Assembly: GCF_004770745.1 (NCBI RefSeq)
Contig: NZ_RQGD01000046.1
Coordinates: 1 to 64,000 of the forward strand
Length of the DNA stretch: 64,000 nt
DNA from: Leptospira ognonensis
Lineage (GTDB): Bacteria > Spirochaetota > Leptospiria > Leptospirales > Leptospiraceae
Direction: 5' to 3'
Position 1 is the first letter of the stretch, and the number at the start of each line of letters is the position of its first letter. The position numbers and the translations under genes were made by a program. The notes below the pieces were generated by a model. It did no database searches. It was given only the letters and a program-made list of their open reading frames with translations, and was not told the origin of the DNA. Below, one piece after another: positions 8,822-19,683 of the stretch.

Positions 8822-9718
8822 TTAACCGTTCTCTTCTTTTTTAGTTTCTACGACTTCTTTGTTTTCAACTTCAGGTACTGGTGTCGTTTCTGGTTGTTCT
8901 TTTTCAGTAACGGTTGCACCAGCTGGGATCGTTTTTTCTTTTTTACTTTTCTTTCGAAGGTCTTCTTTTCTTTGTTCTTCGACTTTCATGTAATCGTCAA
9001 ATTCTGTCGGTGCCATGAATACTATGATTCTTTCATCTTCTTGCGCATGTTCGATGAAAGCACCCATATGTCTTCCTGCGATAATGGAAATTCTATCCAT
9101 ACCGACAAATATTTTAACAACCCTTTCAAAAACTTCGACTTCTTCTTTGCCAACGTCGGGTACAGCTCGGATATCGAATCCTACATATTCACCTTGCAGG
9201 GATTTAAGAAAATTTGGAGTGAAGATTTTTTTGAACTCAGGAAATACATATCGTTTTAAGTTGGCACGACATTGAAATAAGACTTTTCCATGTTCACGAT
9301 CAATAATGACAAAGGATACGTTATCGCGTGTTTTGCTGCTTTCGCTAAATTTATATTCTTCGATGAGACTCTGAATTCTATCGAGTAATGTTTGTTTAAA
9401 AAGAGGTTTCACCATAAAATCTGTAAAGCCCAGTGCCTTTAGATTTGATTTAAAGGTGGGGTCTTCTTTCGGAATTAATGCTAATATAGGAATGGATTGA
9501 GTGATCACATCTCGACGAAGTTCTAAAACAAATTCCAATTCTTTTTTGTCTCGAAACGTTAATCCCATCAGTATAATATCGGGATTTGAGGATTTGACAT
9601 ATTCCTTTACGGTCTGGGTAAATTTTGTGATGACTACCCGCTGTCTTAAACCTTGAAATATTGTCTCAAGTTCTGAAGACGCGATGGGGTCGTTTTCTAT
9701 CGCCATTATAAAATGCAT
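8822..9718 (-). CDS. Pseudo-receiver protein with unrecognised middle domain and charged tail
   Basis: A 298-residue cytoplasmic protein. Residues 1-118 have the response-regulator receiver fold pattern, including the beta-5 Lys104 (FMVKPL), but the phospho-acceptor Asp is replaced by Gly52 (DIILMGLTF), so phosphorylation is unlikely. The middle (about 128-240) is a domain I do not recognise; the last 50 residues are Lys/Glu/Thr-rich and low complexity. Met-5 is an alternative start. It lies 14 bp after the degenerate EAL gene and 1 bp before the crotonase gene, so it probably works with the EAL protein in a non-enzymatic signalling role. Confidence 0.6.
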   Translation of the reverse strand: MHFIMAIENDPIASSELETIFQGLRQRVVITKFTQTVKEYVKSSNPDIILMGLTFRDKKELEFVLELRRDVITQSIPILALIPKEDPTFKSNLKALGFTDFMVKPLFKQTLLDRIQSLIEEYKFSESSKTRDNVSFVIIDREHGKVLFQCRANLKRYVFPEFKKIFTPNFLKSLQGEYVGFDIRAVPDVGKEEVEVFERVVKIFVGMDRISIIAGRHMGAFIEHAQEDERIIVFMAPTEFDDYMKVEEQRKEDLRKKSKKEKTIPAGATVTEKEQPETTPVPEVENKEVVETKKEENG

Positions 9719-9732
9719 GTTTGTAGCTTACT

Positions 9733-11082
9733 TTAAATGAGTCCCGCTTCGACGGCAACGCGGAAAACATTTCCAACTCTCCTTTGTTTTTCTGCCAGGA
9801 TTTTGTCAGTCAATACCTCTTTCACAACGTCATCAGGTATAGAATGTAAAAGTTCGAAATCTCGTTTGTACTCTGTAATAGACATTTTTCCGAAGAGAAT
9901 ATTTGCCTGAAATTGATAGATTTGGTGTTCCATTAGAAATCGTAAAGTATCAAGGTCTTCGACTGCTTCTGCAGTAATGACGGCTTCCCTGTTATCTGCA
10001 AGTCGCTTGCAATAATCGATGAAGGCAAGATTATCCAAGAATTTAATTTGATCTTCTTCTATTTTAAACTTAAAACTAATAGGATCTAATTTAAATTCTT
10101 TGATCATGATACCTAAATCTAAAACAATCTGATGAGATTGACTTTTAACACCAAAGTCGTCCGCAGCAAAACTCAACCCGTGATCATAAAACGCCTGACA
10201 CACATCTTTAAGTGGATACTCAGAATCATCATAAGGTTTTTCTACCAATTCAAATCTAACATTTTCAGGAGAAAGATTCTTGTTATTAATGAGCTTATTT
10301 AGTTTATCTACCTTTTCTTTGCTCGAGAAAGTATCGATTAAGGATTGCGGAGATATATTAAATTTTAACAGACCTGGAGCATTGTCACATGCGACGATCA
10401 ATTTCTCTAAAATCAGAAGTTCAATTCGATTAAGATCCTGGTCGGCAGGAATATCATTGATTAAATCTTTATAACCAATATATGCACCACCACCAACAAA
10501 AACCTCACCGCCTTTAACAGAAAAAGTTTTTTGTTTCGGATTAAAAATCACTGTAGGCTGGATCATTGCTTCATGGACCGAGCCCGATATATATGTGTTA
10601 GCTTTATTGTAATACGTCCAACTCCAACGTATTAAATTATCATTTAAGTTTTTTTCTGAGGATTTAAATAATTCATCAAAAATTTCATCATTTGTAGAAA
10701 TGAAATTTGACTGCGTACGCGAGACACCGAAATGAAAGGAGGCTACTTTTCCGCGTAAGGTTTCATTCTGAAATTTTCCAACCGCATTTTCAATGTTAGG
10801 AAACTTTTCGATATTCCATTCAAAAAGAGGGGCAATGCCCATGAGGAGGATTCCTTTCTTTTCAAAATAATGAAATCCGAAAGAGATGTCTTCTAAATCG
10901 AGGCACGCATAGAAATCCCCTCTAAGTAAGTCTAGAAATGGAATGACTTCGATCCCTGTAATGTTTTCAAACCTGATTAGAAAAAGGGGCTTCCCTCGAT
11001 TTTCGCTGATAAAGGTTTTCTTAAAAACATCGAGGTCTTTCATACCATAGTAATAAGGACCTGAGAATATCTGGTTTTTCAA
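9733..11082 (-). CDS. EAL-domain-like protein, catalytic motif degenerate
   Basis: A 449-residue cytoplasmic protein. Its second half resembles cyclic-di-GMP phosphodiesterase (EAL) domains: ELVEKP near 278-283 and ADDFG at 307-311 match the metal-site motifs, and ITAEAVED and the closing YQFQANILFG match the later strands. The signature EAL loop itself is missing (GGAYIGYKDL near 199-207), and QGYLFG has become QANILFG. It therefore probably binds c-di-GMP or a protein rather than cleaving the nucleotide. The N-terminal 190 residues are not recognised. It heads a probable operon with the pseudo-receiver and crotonase. Confidence 0.65.
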   Translation of the reverse strand: MKNQIFSGPYYYGMKDLDVFKKTFISENRGKPLFLIRFENITGIEVIPFLDLLRGDFYACLDLEDISFGFHYFEKKGILLMGIAPLFEWNIEKFPNIENAVGKFQNETLRGKVASFHFGVSRTQSNFISTNDEIFDELFKSSEKNLNDNLIRWSWTYYNKANTYISGSVHEAMIQPTVIFNPKQKTFSVKGGEVFVGGGAYIGYKDLINDIPADQDLNRIELLILEKLIVACDNAPGLLKFNISPQSLIDTFSSKEKVDKLNKLINNKNLSPENVRFELVEKPYDDSEYPLKDVCQAFYDHGLSFAADDFGVKSQSHQIVLDLGIMIKEFKLDPISFKFKIEEDQIKFLDNLAFIDYCKRLADNREAVITAEAVEDLDTLRFLMEHQIYQFQANILFGKMSITEYKRDFELLHSIPDDVVKEVLTDKILAEKQRRVGNVFRVAVEAGLI

Positions 11083-11200
11083 TGCATGCCTTCGTTAAGA
11101 TTTGATAATGACAATGGGCTATTCGATTCTAATTTAGAAGCAAGAAGAAGGCAAGAAGGATAGCGATTCGCGCAGAAGTTTTTTCAACTGCGCTTTGACC

Positions 11201-11944
11201 TCAGTCTAGTTCGATACCTTCACCTGGTTCAAAATTTGAACTGACGCTTTGGACATCGTCATTGCCCTCTAAGTTATCAATCAGTTTCATGATTTTCTCT
11301 GCAGTTTCCTTATCATTGACTTCGACGGTGGTCATAGGTACATATTTGATTTCGGATTCTTCCATATTTAACCCTTTGGAAGTTAATGCAGATTGCACAG
11401 CCTCGTATTCGCTTGGGGGAGTGGTAACAGTATAGATGCCCTCTTCGATTTGGATGTCATCAGCACCCGCTCCTAAAGCCAAGTCGAACAGGGTTTCCTC
11501 AGAAATCTGATCTACCTTTAAAGTAAGGACTCCCTTTCGCTCAAACAATCGGGAAACCGCTCCTGCATTGGCCAAAGATCCTCCCAATTTGGTAAGGATG
11601 CTCTTTATTTCCGGAGTGGTTCGTGATTTCTTATCTGTTAGTACATCTACCATAATGGCGACGCCACCTGGAGCATAACATTCGTACAAACATTCTTCGT
11701 AGACCATTCCCTCGAGACCACCGGCACCTTTTTTAATGGCACGCTCAATATTGTCTTTTGGCATATTGGCCGCTTTCGCTTTTGTGACCGCCATTCGAAG
11801 TCTTGGATTTCCTTCTACATCACCACCACTTTCTTTCGCAGCTACTGAAATCTCTTTGGCGATTCGGGTAAAGATGGCACCTCTTTTGGCATCTATTGCC
11901 CCTTTTTTCCTTCGTATCGTTGCCCATTTCGAATGTCCTGACAT
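11201..11944 (-). CDS. yebC: YebC/PmpR-family protein
   Basis: A 247-residue member of the YebC/TACO1 family, which acts as a DNA-binding regulator or assists translation of proline-rich stretches, depending on subfamily. The N-terminus [20 protein letters not shown] and the [14 protein letters not shown] motif are diagnostic, and length matches the usual 240-250. A strong ribosome site, GGGAG, lies 6 bases before the ATG. It is divergent from the acyl-CoA dehydrogenase with about 125 bp between. No ruvC or ruvA, frequent partners elsewhere, is adjacent. Confidence 0.95.
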   Translation of the reverse strand: MSGHSKWATIRRKKGAIDAKRGAIFTRIAKEISVAAKESGGDVEGNPRLRMAVTKAKAANMPKDNIERAIKKGAGGLEGMVYEECLYECYAPGGVAIMVDVLTDKKSRTTPEIKSILTKLGGSLANAGAVSRLFERKGVLTLKVDQISEETLFDLALGAGADDIQIEEGIYTVTTPPSEYEAVQSALTSKGLNMEESEIKYVPMTTVEVNDKETAEKIMKLIDNLEGNDDVQSVSSNFEPGEGIELD

Positions 11945-12070
11945 AGTTTGCTCCCAAAGCTATTTTTTTTAAAATCAGAGATTTTTCAACAGATTTCCCT
12001 TTTAATCGAGTTTCTTGACGTTAGAGGAAAAATCGAAAGTACTGTAAAAAAAACCGAATTAAGGCACGCC

Positions 12071-13237
12071 ATGATCGACTTTTCCATAACCGATGAACAA
12101 AAAGCACTTCGAGATCTAGCTCGAGATTTCGCAAAAAATGAAATGGCTCCACGCGCAGAGCACCATGATCATACTGGAGAGTTTCCAAAGGAAATTCTGA
12201 AAAAGGCATTCGATGTCGGCCTAATGAATATGCACATTCCCGCTGAATACGGCGGTGCAGGCCTCGGTGTTTTAGATGAACTCATTGCCTCCGAAGAATT
12301 ATTTTATGCATGTTCTGGGATGGCAACTGCCATCCTAGCAAATAATCTGGCCCTTGCTCCGGTATTGTTAGGTGCAAGTGATGAAATGATGAAAAAATTC
12401 ATCCAACCGATGAATGACACCTTCACACTTGCAGCATATGCCGTGACAGAACCCGGTGCTGGTTCGGACGTAGCGGGCATTCGCACAGTTGCAAAACGTG
12501 TGGGCGATGATTATGTAATCAACGGATCAAAGATGTGGATTACAAACGCAGGTCACGCAGATTGGTTTTTTGTTTTAGCTAAAACCGATCCGACGGCAGG
12601 CCATAAAGGTATGACAGGCTTCATCGTGGATGCTAAGACTCCTGGCATCATTCTTGGTAAAAAAGAAAAGAATATGGGCCAACGTTGTTCTGATACAAGA
12701 GGTATGACCTTCGAAGATGTAAAAGTCCATAAATCACATATTATCGGTAAAGAAGGCGAAGGTTTCAAAATTGCGATGGGCGCTTTCGACCAAACAAGAC
12801 CAGCCGTCGCCATTGGTGCAGTCGGCGTAGCGCGCGCCGCAATGGATCATTCGATTCGTTATGCGAACACTAGAAATGCATTTGGGAAACCAATCTCCGT
12901 AAACCAAGGTATATCGTTTATTCTCGCTGAAATGGCACGGGACATTGAAGCAGGACGCTTGTTATGCTGGCAATCGGCTTGGCTTATTGACAATAAGATG
13001 AGAAATACTTACCAGGCATCAATCGCAAAAGTATTCTGTGCAGATATGGCGATGCGAATATGCACTGATGCCGTACAGGTTTTTGGTGGTTACGGTTTCA
13101 ATGAAGAATACCCAGTAGAAAAATTGATGAGAGACGCGAAAATTTTTCAAATTTACGAAGGAACTTCTCAAATCCAAAGGGTAATCATTTCTAAATTCTT
13201 AAATGATGGCGTGGGTATTGAGAGTCCAAATCTTTAA
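12071..13237 (+). CDS. Acyl-CoA dehydrogenase
   Basis: FAD enzyme that introduces the alpha-beta double bond into an acyl-CoA in fatty-acid or branched-chain degradation. I start it at the ATG at 12071 ([10 protein letters not shown]), the family's usual N-terminus, preceded by AAGG; the open frame continues upstream but without protein character. The flavin/substrate motif [11 protein letters not shown] is near 120-130, the second motif [16 protein letters not shown] near 338-353, and the catalytic Glu is Glu363 in YEGTSQIQ. Length is 388, normal for short-chain enzymes. Substrate chain length cannot be read. It is 23 bp upstream of the amidotransferase gene. Confidence 0.93.
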   Translation: MIDFSITDEQKALRDLARDFAKNEMAPRAEHHDHTGEFPKEILKKAFDVGLMNMHIPAEYGGAGLGVLDELIASEELFYACSGMATAILANNLALAPVLLGASDEMMKKFIQPMNDTFTLAAYAVTEPGAGSDVAGIRTVAKRVGDDYVINGSKMWITNAGHADWFFVLAKTDPTAGHKGMTGFIVDAKTPGIILGKKEKNMGQRCSDTRGMTFEDVKVHKSHIIGKEGEGFKIAMGAFDQTRPAVAIGAVGVARAAMDHSIRYANTRNAFGKPISVNQGISFILAEMARDIEAGRLLCWQSAWLIDNKMRNTYQASIAKVFCADMAMRICTDAVQVFGGYGFNEEYPVEKLMRDAKIFQIYEGTSQIQRVIISKFLNDGVGIESPNL

Positions 13238-13260
13238 GGCGGGCATATAACCCTGCTTAA

Positions 13261-13821
13261 GTGATTTTACTCATTGATAATTACGATTCTTTTACCTTCA
13301 TCCTTTACCAATATTTAAAGGAATGGGATGAGGTAATAGTGATCAAAAATGACGAACCATTGCCTGATCTGAAATTAATAAAATCAGTAGTTATCTCTCC
13401 TGGACCTGGTAAACCTAAGAGTTCAGGAAATTTAATGATGAGCATCGATACTCTGATCGGCCAATTTCCGATGTTAGGCGTGTGTTTGGGACACCAAGCA
13501 TTAGCAGAATACTACGGTGCAAAATTAATGAAAGCCCCGGAAATTTTTCACGGCAGAGTTTCCGAAATTGTCCATGACTCAAGAGCTCTTTATAAAGATG
13601 TTCCTAATCATTTTAAAGCCAATAGGTACCATTCCTGGGTTGTCTCTACTGAAAATCTGCCAGAAGAATTGGAAGTGACAGCCAAAACCAAAGATGGTGT
13701 AGTTATGGGAATCATGTCCAAAATCCATCAGAATACTTTTGGTGTTCAATTCCATCCAGAGTCTATTTTAACAGAATTTGGGCATGATATCATTCGAAAT
13801 TTTTGTGAGATTTCTAGATAA
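13261..13821 (+). CDS. Glutamine amidotransferase, PabA/TrpG type
   Basis: The glutaminase subunit that supplies ammonia to aminodeoxychorismate or anthranilate synthase. A GTG start at 13261 gives MILLIDNYDSFTF, the family's standard N-terminus, though no Shine-Dalgarno is visible. The class I triad is complete: Cys75 in GVCLGHQA, His165 and Glu167 in FGVQFHPES. Length 186 is normal. No PabB or TrpE is in the window, so which chorismate enzyme it serves cannot be decided. Its stop directly abuts the ATG of an ABC transporter, an unusual neighbour. Confidence 0.9.
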   Translation: MILLIDNYDSFTFILYQYLKEWDEVIVIKNDEPLPDLKLIKSVVISPGPGKPKSSGNLMMSIDTLIGQFPMLGVCLGHQALAEYYGAKLMKAPEIFHGRVSEIVHDSRALYKDVPNHFKANRYHSWVVSTENLPEELEVTAKTKDGVVMGIMSKIHQNTFGVQFHPESILTEFGHDIIRNFCEISR

Positions 13822-15717
13822 ATGAAATACTTTTTGAGATTGATGTCCTATTCGTTTCGATATAAGAATCGATTTTTATTGGGACTTGTCTTCGCTTTAC
13901 TAACAGCTTTGCTTAACGGTATCTCTTTAACATCACTTGTTCCTTTATTTGATTCATTAGGTGGAGAATCATCAAAACGGTTACATTTTGAATTAACGAA
14001 CCCAGAAAAAACAATTCTAGTAGAAGAAATTTATATGGGTCCGGAGTTTCTCGATGGTTTAGATCGTATAAAGCGTGTCATTATATCATTAAAGCTTCAA
14101 CTCAATGAATTTACAAAAGATATGGAACCTCGCGAGGTTGTCTGGACTGTTTGCATAGCCGTCTTTCCAATCTATCTTTTGAAAATGTTAACTTATCTGA
14201 TCTCTGTCTATTGTATCGCAACGTCTGGATATATGGCTGTTCGAGACATTCGCCAAGAATTGTTTCAAAAAGTTCAACGACTTCCATTGACTTATTTTTA
14301 TAAGGAAAAAACGGGACTCATTATGAGTCGTGTTATAAATGATGCGGAAATAGTAGCAGCCGTTATATCCAGTAACTTTAGAGATGCCTTAATTAATTTT
14401 TTTTACGTGATCACACATTTGCTGATCTTAATCTACATGAATACGGAACTTCTGATTCTTGCATGCATTATGATTCCTGTTGTAATTTTGCCTGTTACTC
14501 TTTTTACTCGCAAAATATCAAGTGCCACAACTCGTCTCCAAGAAAGATTGGCTGATTTGAATGGTCATATCCAAGAATTTATTTCAGGCATAAAAGTAAT
14601 TCGAACGTTCAGACAAGAGAAAGCCGAGATTGTTAAATTCAAAAATATAAATCATAAGGTTTTCCGTCGAAATTTTAAAGGTCAATTCTATTTACAATTG
14701 GCTCCAAGTCTAGTGGAGTTAACATCATCTATCGTTGTGCTCGGATATTTTGCATTAGGTGCAAAATTTATTTATGCAGGGAAGTTTTCACAAGGTGAAT
14801 TCATGACTTTCCTATTGATATTATTATTCTTACTAAGGCCATTGACACAGCTCTCTCAGATGGTTGGTAAAATTACCCAAGCAAATTCAGCCGGTAAAAG
14901 AATTTTCGAAATTATAGATAGAGATTCTGAAATCGAAGAGCAAGCAGGCAAAATAAGTATTGAGCAAATGAAAGAGGGAATCGTATTCGATAATTTGCAT
15001 TTTGCCTACCCAGGTACCAATCAAGAAATTTTGAAAGGAATCAATCTGGATGTAAAATTGGGCGAAACCTATGCGTTTGTTGGTACCAGTGGAAGCGGAA
15101 AATCTACATTGATGGATTTAATACCGAGATTCTTCGATCCAACTCAAGGAAAGATTACAATCGATAACATTGATATCAGGGATATAACGCTCAAGTCGTT
15201 ACGAAGTAAAATCGGAATCGTGACGCAGGAAATTTTTCTATTTCATGGCACCATTGCAGATAACATTGCTTATGGTACTCAAGTTTCTAAGCGACGTGAT
15301 ATTATTCGTGCAGCAAGGCTCGCAAATGCGCATGATTTCATAAGAAAGATGGAAAATGGCTACGATTCATTGATAGGGGTTCGAGGTCTGGATCTGAGCG
15401 GTGGGCAAAGGCAAAGGCTTGTAATCGCTAGGGCTCTGCTTAGAAATCCCGAGATTATGATTCTAGATGAAGCCACGAGCGCACTGGATGCGGAATCCGA
15501 ACGACTTGTTACACGTGCTCTGGAAAGATTATTTAAAAATCGAACTACTTTCATTATTGCGCATAGATTATCTACGATAAGACGTGTGAAAAATATTGTA
15601 GTCATTGAAGAAGGCGAAATCAAAGAGATGGGCGATCATGACTCACTTCTCGCTCAGAATGGAATTTATAAAAAATTATACGACAGTCAATTCTTAGATG
15701 CAGAGGTACAGATGTGA
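13822..15717 (+). CDS. ABC transporter, fused transmembrane and ATPase domains (MsbA type)
   Basis: A 631-residue half-transporter that would act as a homodimeric exporter of lipid or drug in the inner membrane. Six membrane helices lie in the first 330 residues, with an extra segment after helix 1 (about 45-105) that makes the protein longer than MsbA. The nucleotide domain has Walker [10 protein letters not shown] at 421-429, signature LSGGQ at 525-529 and Walker [13 protein letters not shown]. Substrate is unknown; lipid A-type lipid is one option. It abuts the amidotransferase and overlaps the receiver gene by 4 bp (GTGA), so all three are one operon. Confidence 0.88.
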   Translation: MKYFLRLMSYSFRYKNRFLLGLVFALLTALLNGISLTSLVPLFDSLGGESSKRLHFELTNPEKTILVEEIYMGPEFLDGLDRIKRVIISLKLQLNEFTKDMEPREVVWTVCIAVFPIYLLKMLTYLISVYCIATSGYMAVRDIRQELFQKVQRLPLTYFYKEKTGLIMSRVINDAEIVAAVISSNFRDALINFFYVITHLLILIYMNTELLILACIMIPVVILPVTLFTRKISSATTRLQERLADLNGHIQEFISGIKVIRTFRQEKAEIVKFKNINHKVFRRNFKGQFYLQLAPSLVELTSSIVVLGYFALGAKFIYAGKFSQGEFMTFLLILLFLLRPLTQLSQMVGKITQANSAGKRIFEIIDRDSEIEEQAGKISIEQMKEGIVFDNLHFAYPGTNQEILKGINLDVKLGETYAFVGTSGSGKSTLMDLIPRFFDPTQGKITIDNIDIRDITLKSLRSKIGIVTQEIFLFHGTIADNIAYGTQVSKRRDIIRAARLANAHDFIRKMENGYDSLIGVRGLDLSGGQRQRLVIARALLRNPEIMILDEATSALDAESERLVTRALERLFKNRTTFIIAHRLSTIRRVKNIVVIEEGEIKEMGDHDSLLAQNGIYKKLYDSQFLDAEVQM

Positions 15718-16115
15718 AAAAGGTTTTGATTGTTGATGATAATGATAAGTATGCTATAAATCTAAAAAATTATTTTGATCAAATGGGAATATCTTCCGAT
15801 CGTGCCGTTGATGCGAAACAAGGTCTAGATTTATATAACCAAAATAAATCCTATGATATGATCGTTTCCGATATTACGATGGAAACTCAAACATCTGGTC
15901 TTTGGATGATGAGAAAAATTTATAAATCTGGTTATACAGGCACTATGGTGATTGCTTCAACTGGGTTTGATGTTTGGGGGGTTATGCCCTTTTCAAAATT
16001 TTTTTTAGCTTGGTTTTGCGGATTAAATTGGATGATACCAAAAGTTCCTTTAAAAAAAGGGGAAGTTTTGTGGTTTCCAACTTGGAAAACCACAAATTTG
16101 AAAAGTCCTTTTTAA
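15714..16115 (+). CDS. Single-domain response regulator receiver
   Basis: A 133-residue CheY-like receiver with acidic residues at 8-9, phospho-acceptor Asp53 (MIVSDITME), a Ser/Thr after strand 4 (ASTG) and Lys110 in WMIPKVPL. The start GTG overlaps the transporter stop. The helix between strands 4 and 5 is longer and more aromatic than in CheY, and the tail after residue 115 is Lys/Trp-rich. No output domain is present, so it would act by protein contact; its kinase is not adjacent. The end overlaps the convergent HEAT lipoprotein gene by 4 bp. Confidence 0.8.
   Translation: MKKVLIVDDNDKYAINLKNYFDQMGISSDRAVDAKQGLDLYNQNKSYDMIVSDITMETQTSGLWMMRKIYKSGYTGTMVIASTGFDVWGVMPFSKFFLAWFCGLNWMIPKVPLKKGEVLWFPTWKTTNLKSPF
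16070..16093. repeat. Hairpin at convergent gene ends
   Basis: GTGGTTTCCA (from 16070) and TGGAAAACCAC (to 16093) form a 10 bp stem with one bulged A, over a three-base loop. It lies in the last codons of the receiver gene, just before the end of the convergent HEAT lipoprotein gene. No immediate T-run follows on either strand, so terminator function is only possible. Confidence 0.35.
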
Positions 16116-18016
16116 TCAGTTTTTGAATCTGATTTCTGTTTATTTTCAGGATTAAATATATTCTGGTGTTTTCCAGTTTTTAAATTTGTATATTTTCCAT
16201 CCTTAGATTCACCTAACTTTTTCACTTCGATTATCTCAATTTTAGGATAAAAAATCCAACCGGTCACAAATTGATTTCGACTACCTGGCAATGTGGATTC
16301 CAATTTTAATTTTATATATCTATCCGTGATGATATCTTCTCCCATGCGTACCGCGAATTCTTGATTCGATTCTCCAACGACTAGTCCCACTTCCTTTGCT
16401 TTTATATAGGATAAAGGTTTTGATCTTTCATTAGGCTCTTGTCTGAGGAAATCATCTTCGACGAGTACGAAAGCATATTTTCCAAAGGCTTTTTTACGAA
16501 GCAAATGTTCACCAATTCTTGTTGAGAGTTTTTCATCTTCTAAGGATTCATTTAATCTGATAAGTGAGAAAGTTGCAGAAAGACTATTATTTTTTCCAAT
16601 GGCATCCAAGATCTTCACTGCTAATTCTGGTTGGTTCTTGACATTTTCTTCCAAGACACGTAAGGCCTCTCGGCTACCATGAATAGACAATGCTTCTACG
16701 GCTGCCTCCTTGATCTCAAGTTCCTCAGAGGATTTTAAAAATTTTTCGATCAGAGAAACATCTGCGGGTATCTTGTTATAAGCGAGGCCTCGGAGTGAAC
16801 TTGCAACAACAATGATATACTCAGAATTTAGTCCCGCAGAAATGATCATCTCCCTACCGGCAGGATCTCTCGTTTTTCCTAAACCTTCGTAACTTGCCGC
16901 AATCACTTCAATTTCTTCTGCTTTTGTTCCAGATATAAAGTATGGTAAGGATTTCTTGTCGCCTAATTCGGAGAGAGCCTTAAAAGCGGAGGGGCGAACT
17001 TGGTATCCATCTTTATCGATCGCGTGGTGTAATGCATTCCTACCAGCTTTGAGGCGTCCGAGTGCTAAGGCTGCAGCAGATCTAACACGTGGAATAGGAT
17101 TGGTTAAAAGAATCTTTTCGAGATTTTTTGGTTTTTTATAATATTCCCATTTGAATACTTCAACAAGCCCCGCACGAATTTTTTCAGTATATTCCTTTTC
17201 TCTTCTTTCATCTTCAGACAACTCATCTTCCGCAGCTTTGATTTCTTCTTTAAATAATTCTTTTGCCGAACCAGTAACTTTATTTTTTTTCGGAAGTCGA
17301 CTAATTTTGATTTGTGAATTCTTTTTTGATTCTATTGGTTTAGAAATAGTTTCTTTCTTTGGCAATTCTGCAACTTCGGGTTTAAGAATGACCGGATCGT
17401 TTTTTGGTTCTTGGATATTTTCAACCAATAAATCCTTCGCTTCTTTTGAGTTTGAATAATTTGAGCCATCTGCTCTTAAATTTTTGATGGACTGATTTAT
17501 TTTTTCTGCTTTTGGAAGGTAAGTAGCAAGTTTTTCATCTATCTTTCCAAGTTCGTTACTTACCTTACCCAGAGACGGACCATCGAAATCGTTAGGTGCA
17601 GAATCTATAAGTTCTAAACTCTTTTTTTGTAATGTCGGTAAACTTGAAATGATTGGTGGTAAATCTTCGACAAGTAAACTCGCGGCGGACATTTCAGCCT
17701 GAATGGCTAGACCAGTTGTCTTTTTTGCATCTGCTTGGATGGCCACTGTTTCTGCGAATTCAAGAGTCGAGATTGCCCTATTTGCCTTTAAGATAAAATC
17801 ATCATAGATCTTATTATTCGTTATAGGTATTGCCACTAGATTCTTTTTTGTCGGATCTAATTCACTTCCTTGGAATTCTTTATACTTGGGTGAAGCGTCT
17901 GTTAGTTGAAACGGCTTTGATGTCGTACAATTGCAAATTGAGAGAATAAAAACCATGAAGCCGAGATACGAAATTATGTCTTGACCCAGTTTAGATTTTT
18001 GAGAGCCTATTTCCAT
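16112..18016 (-). CDS. HEAT-repeat lipoprotein
   Basis: A 634-residue secreted protein. The N-terminal hydrophobic stretch ends in [10 protein letters not shown], with Cys27 or Cys29 as lipidation site. Residues about 50-250 are helical and Lys/Glu-rich; about 290-480 contain repeated Leu/Ala-rich helical pairs ([32 protein letters not shown]) typical of HEAT or PBS-lyase-type repeats, which bind proteins. The C-terminal 130 residues are beta-rich and of unknown kind. It is divergent from hflX, with the two start regions almost touching. Function unknown beyond a likely scaffolding role in the envelope. Confidence 0.72.
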   Translation of the reverse strand: MEIGSQKSKLGQDIISYLGFMVFILSICNCTTSKPFQLTDASPKYKEFQGSELDPTKKNLVAIPITNNKIYDDFILKANRAISTLEFAETVAIQADAKKTTGLAIQAEMSAASLLVEDLPPIISSLPTLQKKSLELIDSAPNDFDGPSLGKVSNELGKIDEKLATYLPKAEKINQSIKNLRADGSNYSNSKEAKDLLVENIQEPKNDPVILKPEVAELPKKETISKPIESKKNSQIKISRLPKKNKVTGSAKELFKEEIKAAEDELSEDERREKEYTEKIRAGLVEVFKWEYYKKPKNLEKILLTNPIPRVRSAAALALGRLKAGRNALHHAIDKDGYQVRPSAFKALSELGDKKSLPYFISGTKAEEIEVIAASYEGLGKTRDPAGREMIISAGLNSEYIIVVASSLRGLAYNKIPADVSLIEKFLKSSEELEIKEAAVEALSIHGSREALRVLEENVKNQPELAVKILDAIGKNNSLSATFSLIRLNESLEDEKLSTRIGEHLLRKKAFGKYAFVLVEDDFLRQEPNERSKPLSYIKAKEVGLVVGESNQEFAVRMGEDIITDRYIKLKLESTLPGSRNQFVTGWIFYPKIEIIEVKKLGESKDGKYTNLKTGKHQNIFNPENKQKSDSKTD

Positions 18017-18048
18017 ATTATGTTTATCGGTATTCTCCTATAAGTAAA

Positions 18049-19680
18049 ATTAGCGGCAATCTGGCCGGGCTCAAGCCAAATCAAATAAAAAAGTTAAAAT
18101 CTCTTTCCGAGAGGCGACTTCGTAGCGATTCTATCGTCACTCAGGAATTTGCACGTGCTACTGGAGAGCTTTCTGTAGAAATTAAGCGACAAATTGGCGT
18201 GCTAATAGATAGATCGGGTTATGTCACTCACCTGATCGTCGGTAACGACCAATCCATTGATATTCCACATCTAGACAGAATACGAGTCGCTCAATCCAGA
18301 TTAAGAGGTCTCAGGCTCTTCCATACGCACTTAAAAGAGGAAGCTCTGAACCAAGAAGACTTGATGGACTTGGTTTTAAATCGATTCGATTCGATTACTG
18401 CCGCCATATTAGATAAAGAAGGGATTCCGAAATATTTTTTTTCGGCTTATATAAATCCCGACCCTGATGCTGCGGAACCATGGATTTTAGAAAAACGTAT
18501 AAATTCGGGTCAAATCAAAGAAGGTTATGCGGAAGATATTCTAAATTTAGAATCAGAATTCACTAAAAGAAATTCTAATCTCAAAACATCCCAGTTGGTG
18601 AATCGAGCTTTTCTAGTCGGAGTCTACGATACGAGAAAGATGAAACGAAGTCCCGAGCATTCTATGGACGAATTAAAAGAACTATGTAAAACGGCAGGCA
18701 TCCATGTTGTCGATGTTTATGTTCAAAAGAAACCAGCAGATTCATCGACGGTTGTAGGGAAAGGTAAGTTACAAGAAATCATTTTGAAATCAGTCCATAA
18801 AGATATAGAACTTTTAATCTTTGATCTCGAATTAGCTCCCTCTCAAGCCAAAAAGATATCTGATATTAGCGATTTAAAAATCATAGATCGCACGCAACTG
18901 ATTCTCGACATATTTTCGAAGAATGCAAAATCACGAGATGGTAAACTTCAGGTCGAATTGGCACAGCTTAAATATTTAAAAAATCGTTTGTCTGAGTTAG
19001 ATGATAATATGTCTCGACTAACGGGTGGTATAGGTGGAAGAGGGCCAGGTGAAACAAAACTTGAAATCGGAAATCGACGCGTGGAAGAGAAAATCACGAG
19101 ATTGGAAATTGAGTTAGAGTCTCTAAAAAAACGCAGAGAGTTAAATCGAAAGGCCAGGGCAAAAAACGAAATTCCGATTGTCGCAATCGTAGGTTATACA
19201 AATGCAGGCAAGTCTACGTTACTTAACGCCCTCACGAATTCTGAGGTGGTAGCGGAAGACAAATTGTTTGCGACATTAGATCCCACAACAAGACGCATAC
19301 GATTTCCAGAAGAACGTGAAATCATTATCTCGGATACAGTGGGCTTTATCTATGATTTACCTCCTGATTTATCTCAAGCATTTAAGGCGACTTTAGAAGA
19401 ATTGGGTGATGCGGATCTGCTTTTACATGTGGTTGATGTATCAAATCCAAATTTTACGGAACAAATGGATGCTGTAGATAGCATTCTAAATAGTTTAAAT
19501 TTGCACGAAATCCCCAGATTGGTAATTTATAATAAAGTTGATCAATTAGATTCCGAAAACCGAGACTCTTTGGAGTTGAATGGAGGGATACTTGTGTCTG
19601 CGGCAAAAAAAATAGGTTTGGAAAATTTACTAGAAATCATTGAATCAAAAATTTGGAAAGAAATTAGAGTAAAAACCTAA
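18049..19680 (+). CDS. hflX: GTPase HflX, with apparent non-AUG start
   Basis: Ribosome-associated GTPase that splits or rescues stalled ribosomes. The glycine-rich HflX segment [14 protein letters not shown] precedes the G domain; G1 is [10 protein letters not shown]3 is [10 protein letters not shown], and NKVD is G4. The first common start codon in frame is a GTG at 18199, but the 50 codons before it (18049-18198) read [10 protein letters not shown], then [18 protein letters not shown] running into VLIDRSG, which is typical HflX N-terminal sequence. No ATG, GTG or TTG lies in this stretch back to TAG 17992-17994. I therefore place the start at ATT 18049; ATA 18040, CTG 18061 or a sequence error are alternatives. 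Confidence 0.85.
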   Translation: MSGNLAGLKPNQIKKLKSLSERRLRSDSIVTQEFARATGELSVEIKRQIGVLIDRSGYVTHLIVGNDQSIDIPHLDRIRVAQSRLRGLRLFHTHLKEEALNQEDLMDLVLNRFDSITAAILDKEGIPKYFFSAYINPDPDAAEPWILEKRINSGQIKEGYAEDILNLESEFTKRNSNLKTSQLVNRAFLVGVYDTRKMKRSPEHSMDELKELCKTAGIHVVDVYVQKKPADSSTVVGKGKLQEIILKSVHKDIELLIFDLELAPSQAKKISDISDLKIIDRTQLILDIFSKNAKSRDGKLQVELAQLKYLKNRLSELDDNMSRLTGGIGGRGPGETKLEIGNRRVEEKITRLEIELESLKKRRELNRKARAKNEIPIVAIVGYTNAGKSTLLNALTNSEVVAEDKLFATLDPTTRRIRFPEEREIIISDTVGFIYDLPPDLSQAFKATLEELGDADLLLHVVDVSNPNFTEQMDAVDSILNSLNLHEIPRLVIYNKVDQLDSENRDSLELNGGILVSAAKKIGLENLLEIIESKIWKEIRVKT

Positions 19681-19683
19681 TGG

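Noticed and set aside
11173..11196. GCGCAG/CTGCGC inverted repeat downstream of yebC
   Set aside because: Only 6 bp with a long loop and no T-run on the yebC side.
13238..13262. Hairpin between the acyl-CoA dehydrogenase and the amidotransferase
   Set aside because: Two central mismatches split the stem into 5 and 3 bp; probably chance.
15950..16115. Receiver gene thought truncated or frameshifted after strand 4
   Set aside because: The frame continues to a strand 5 with Lys110 (WMIPKVPL), so the receiver is complete; only the tail is unusual.
18199..18201. GTG as the true start of hflX
   Set aside because: Fifty codons of clear HflX-type sequence lie in frame before it, and starting here would remove part of the N-terminal domain.
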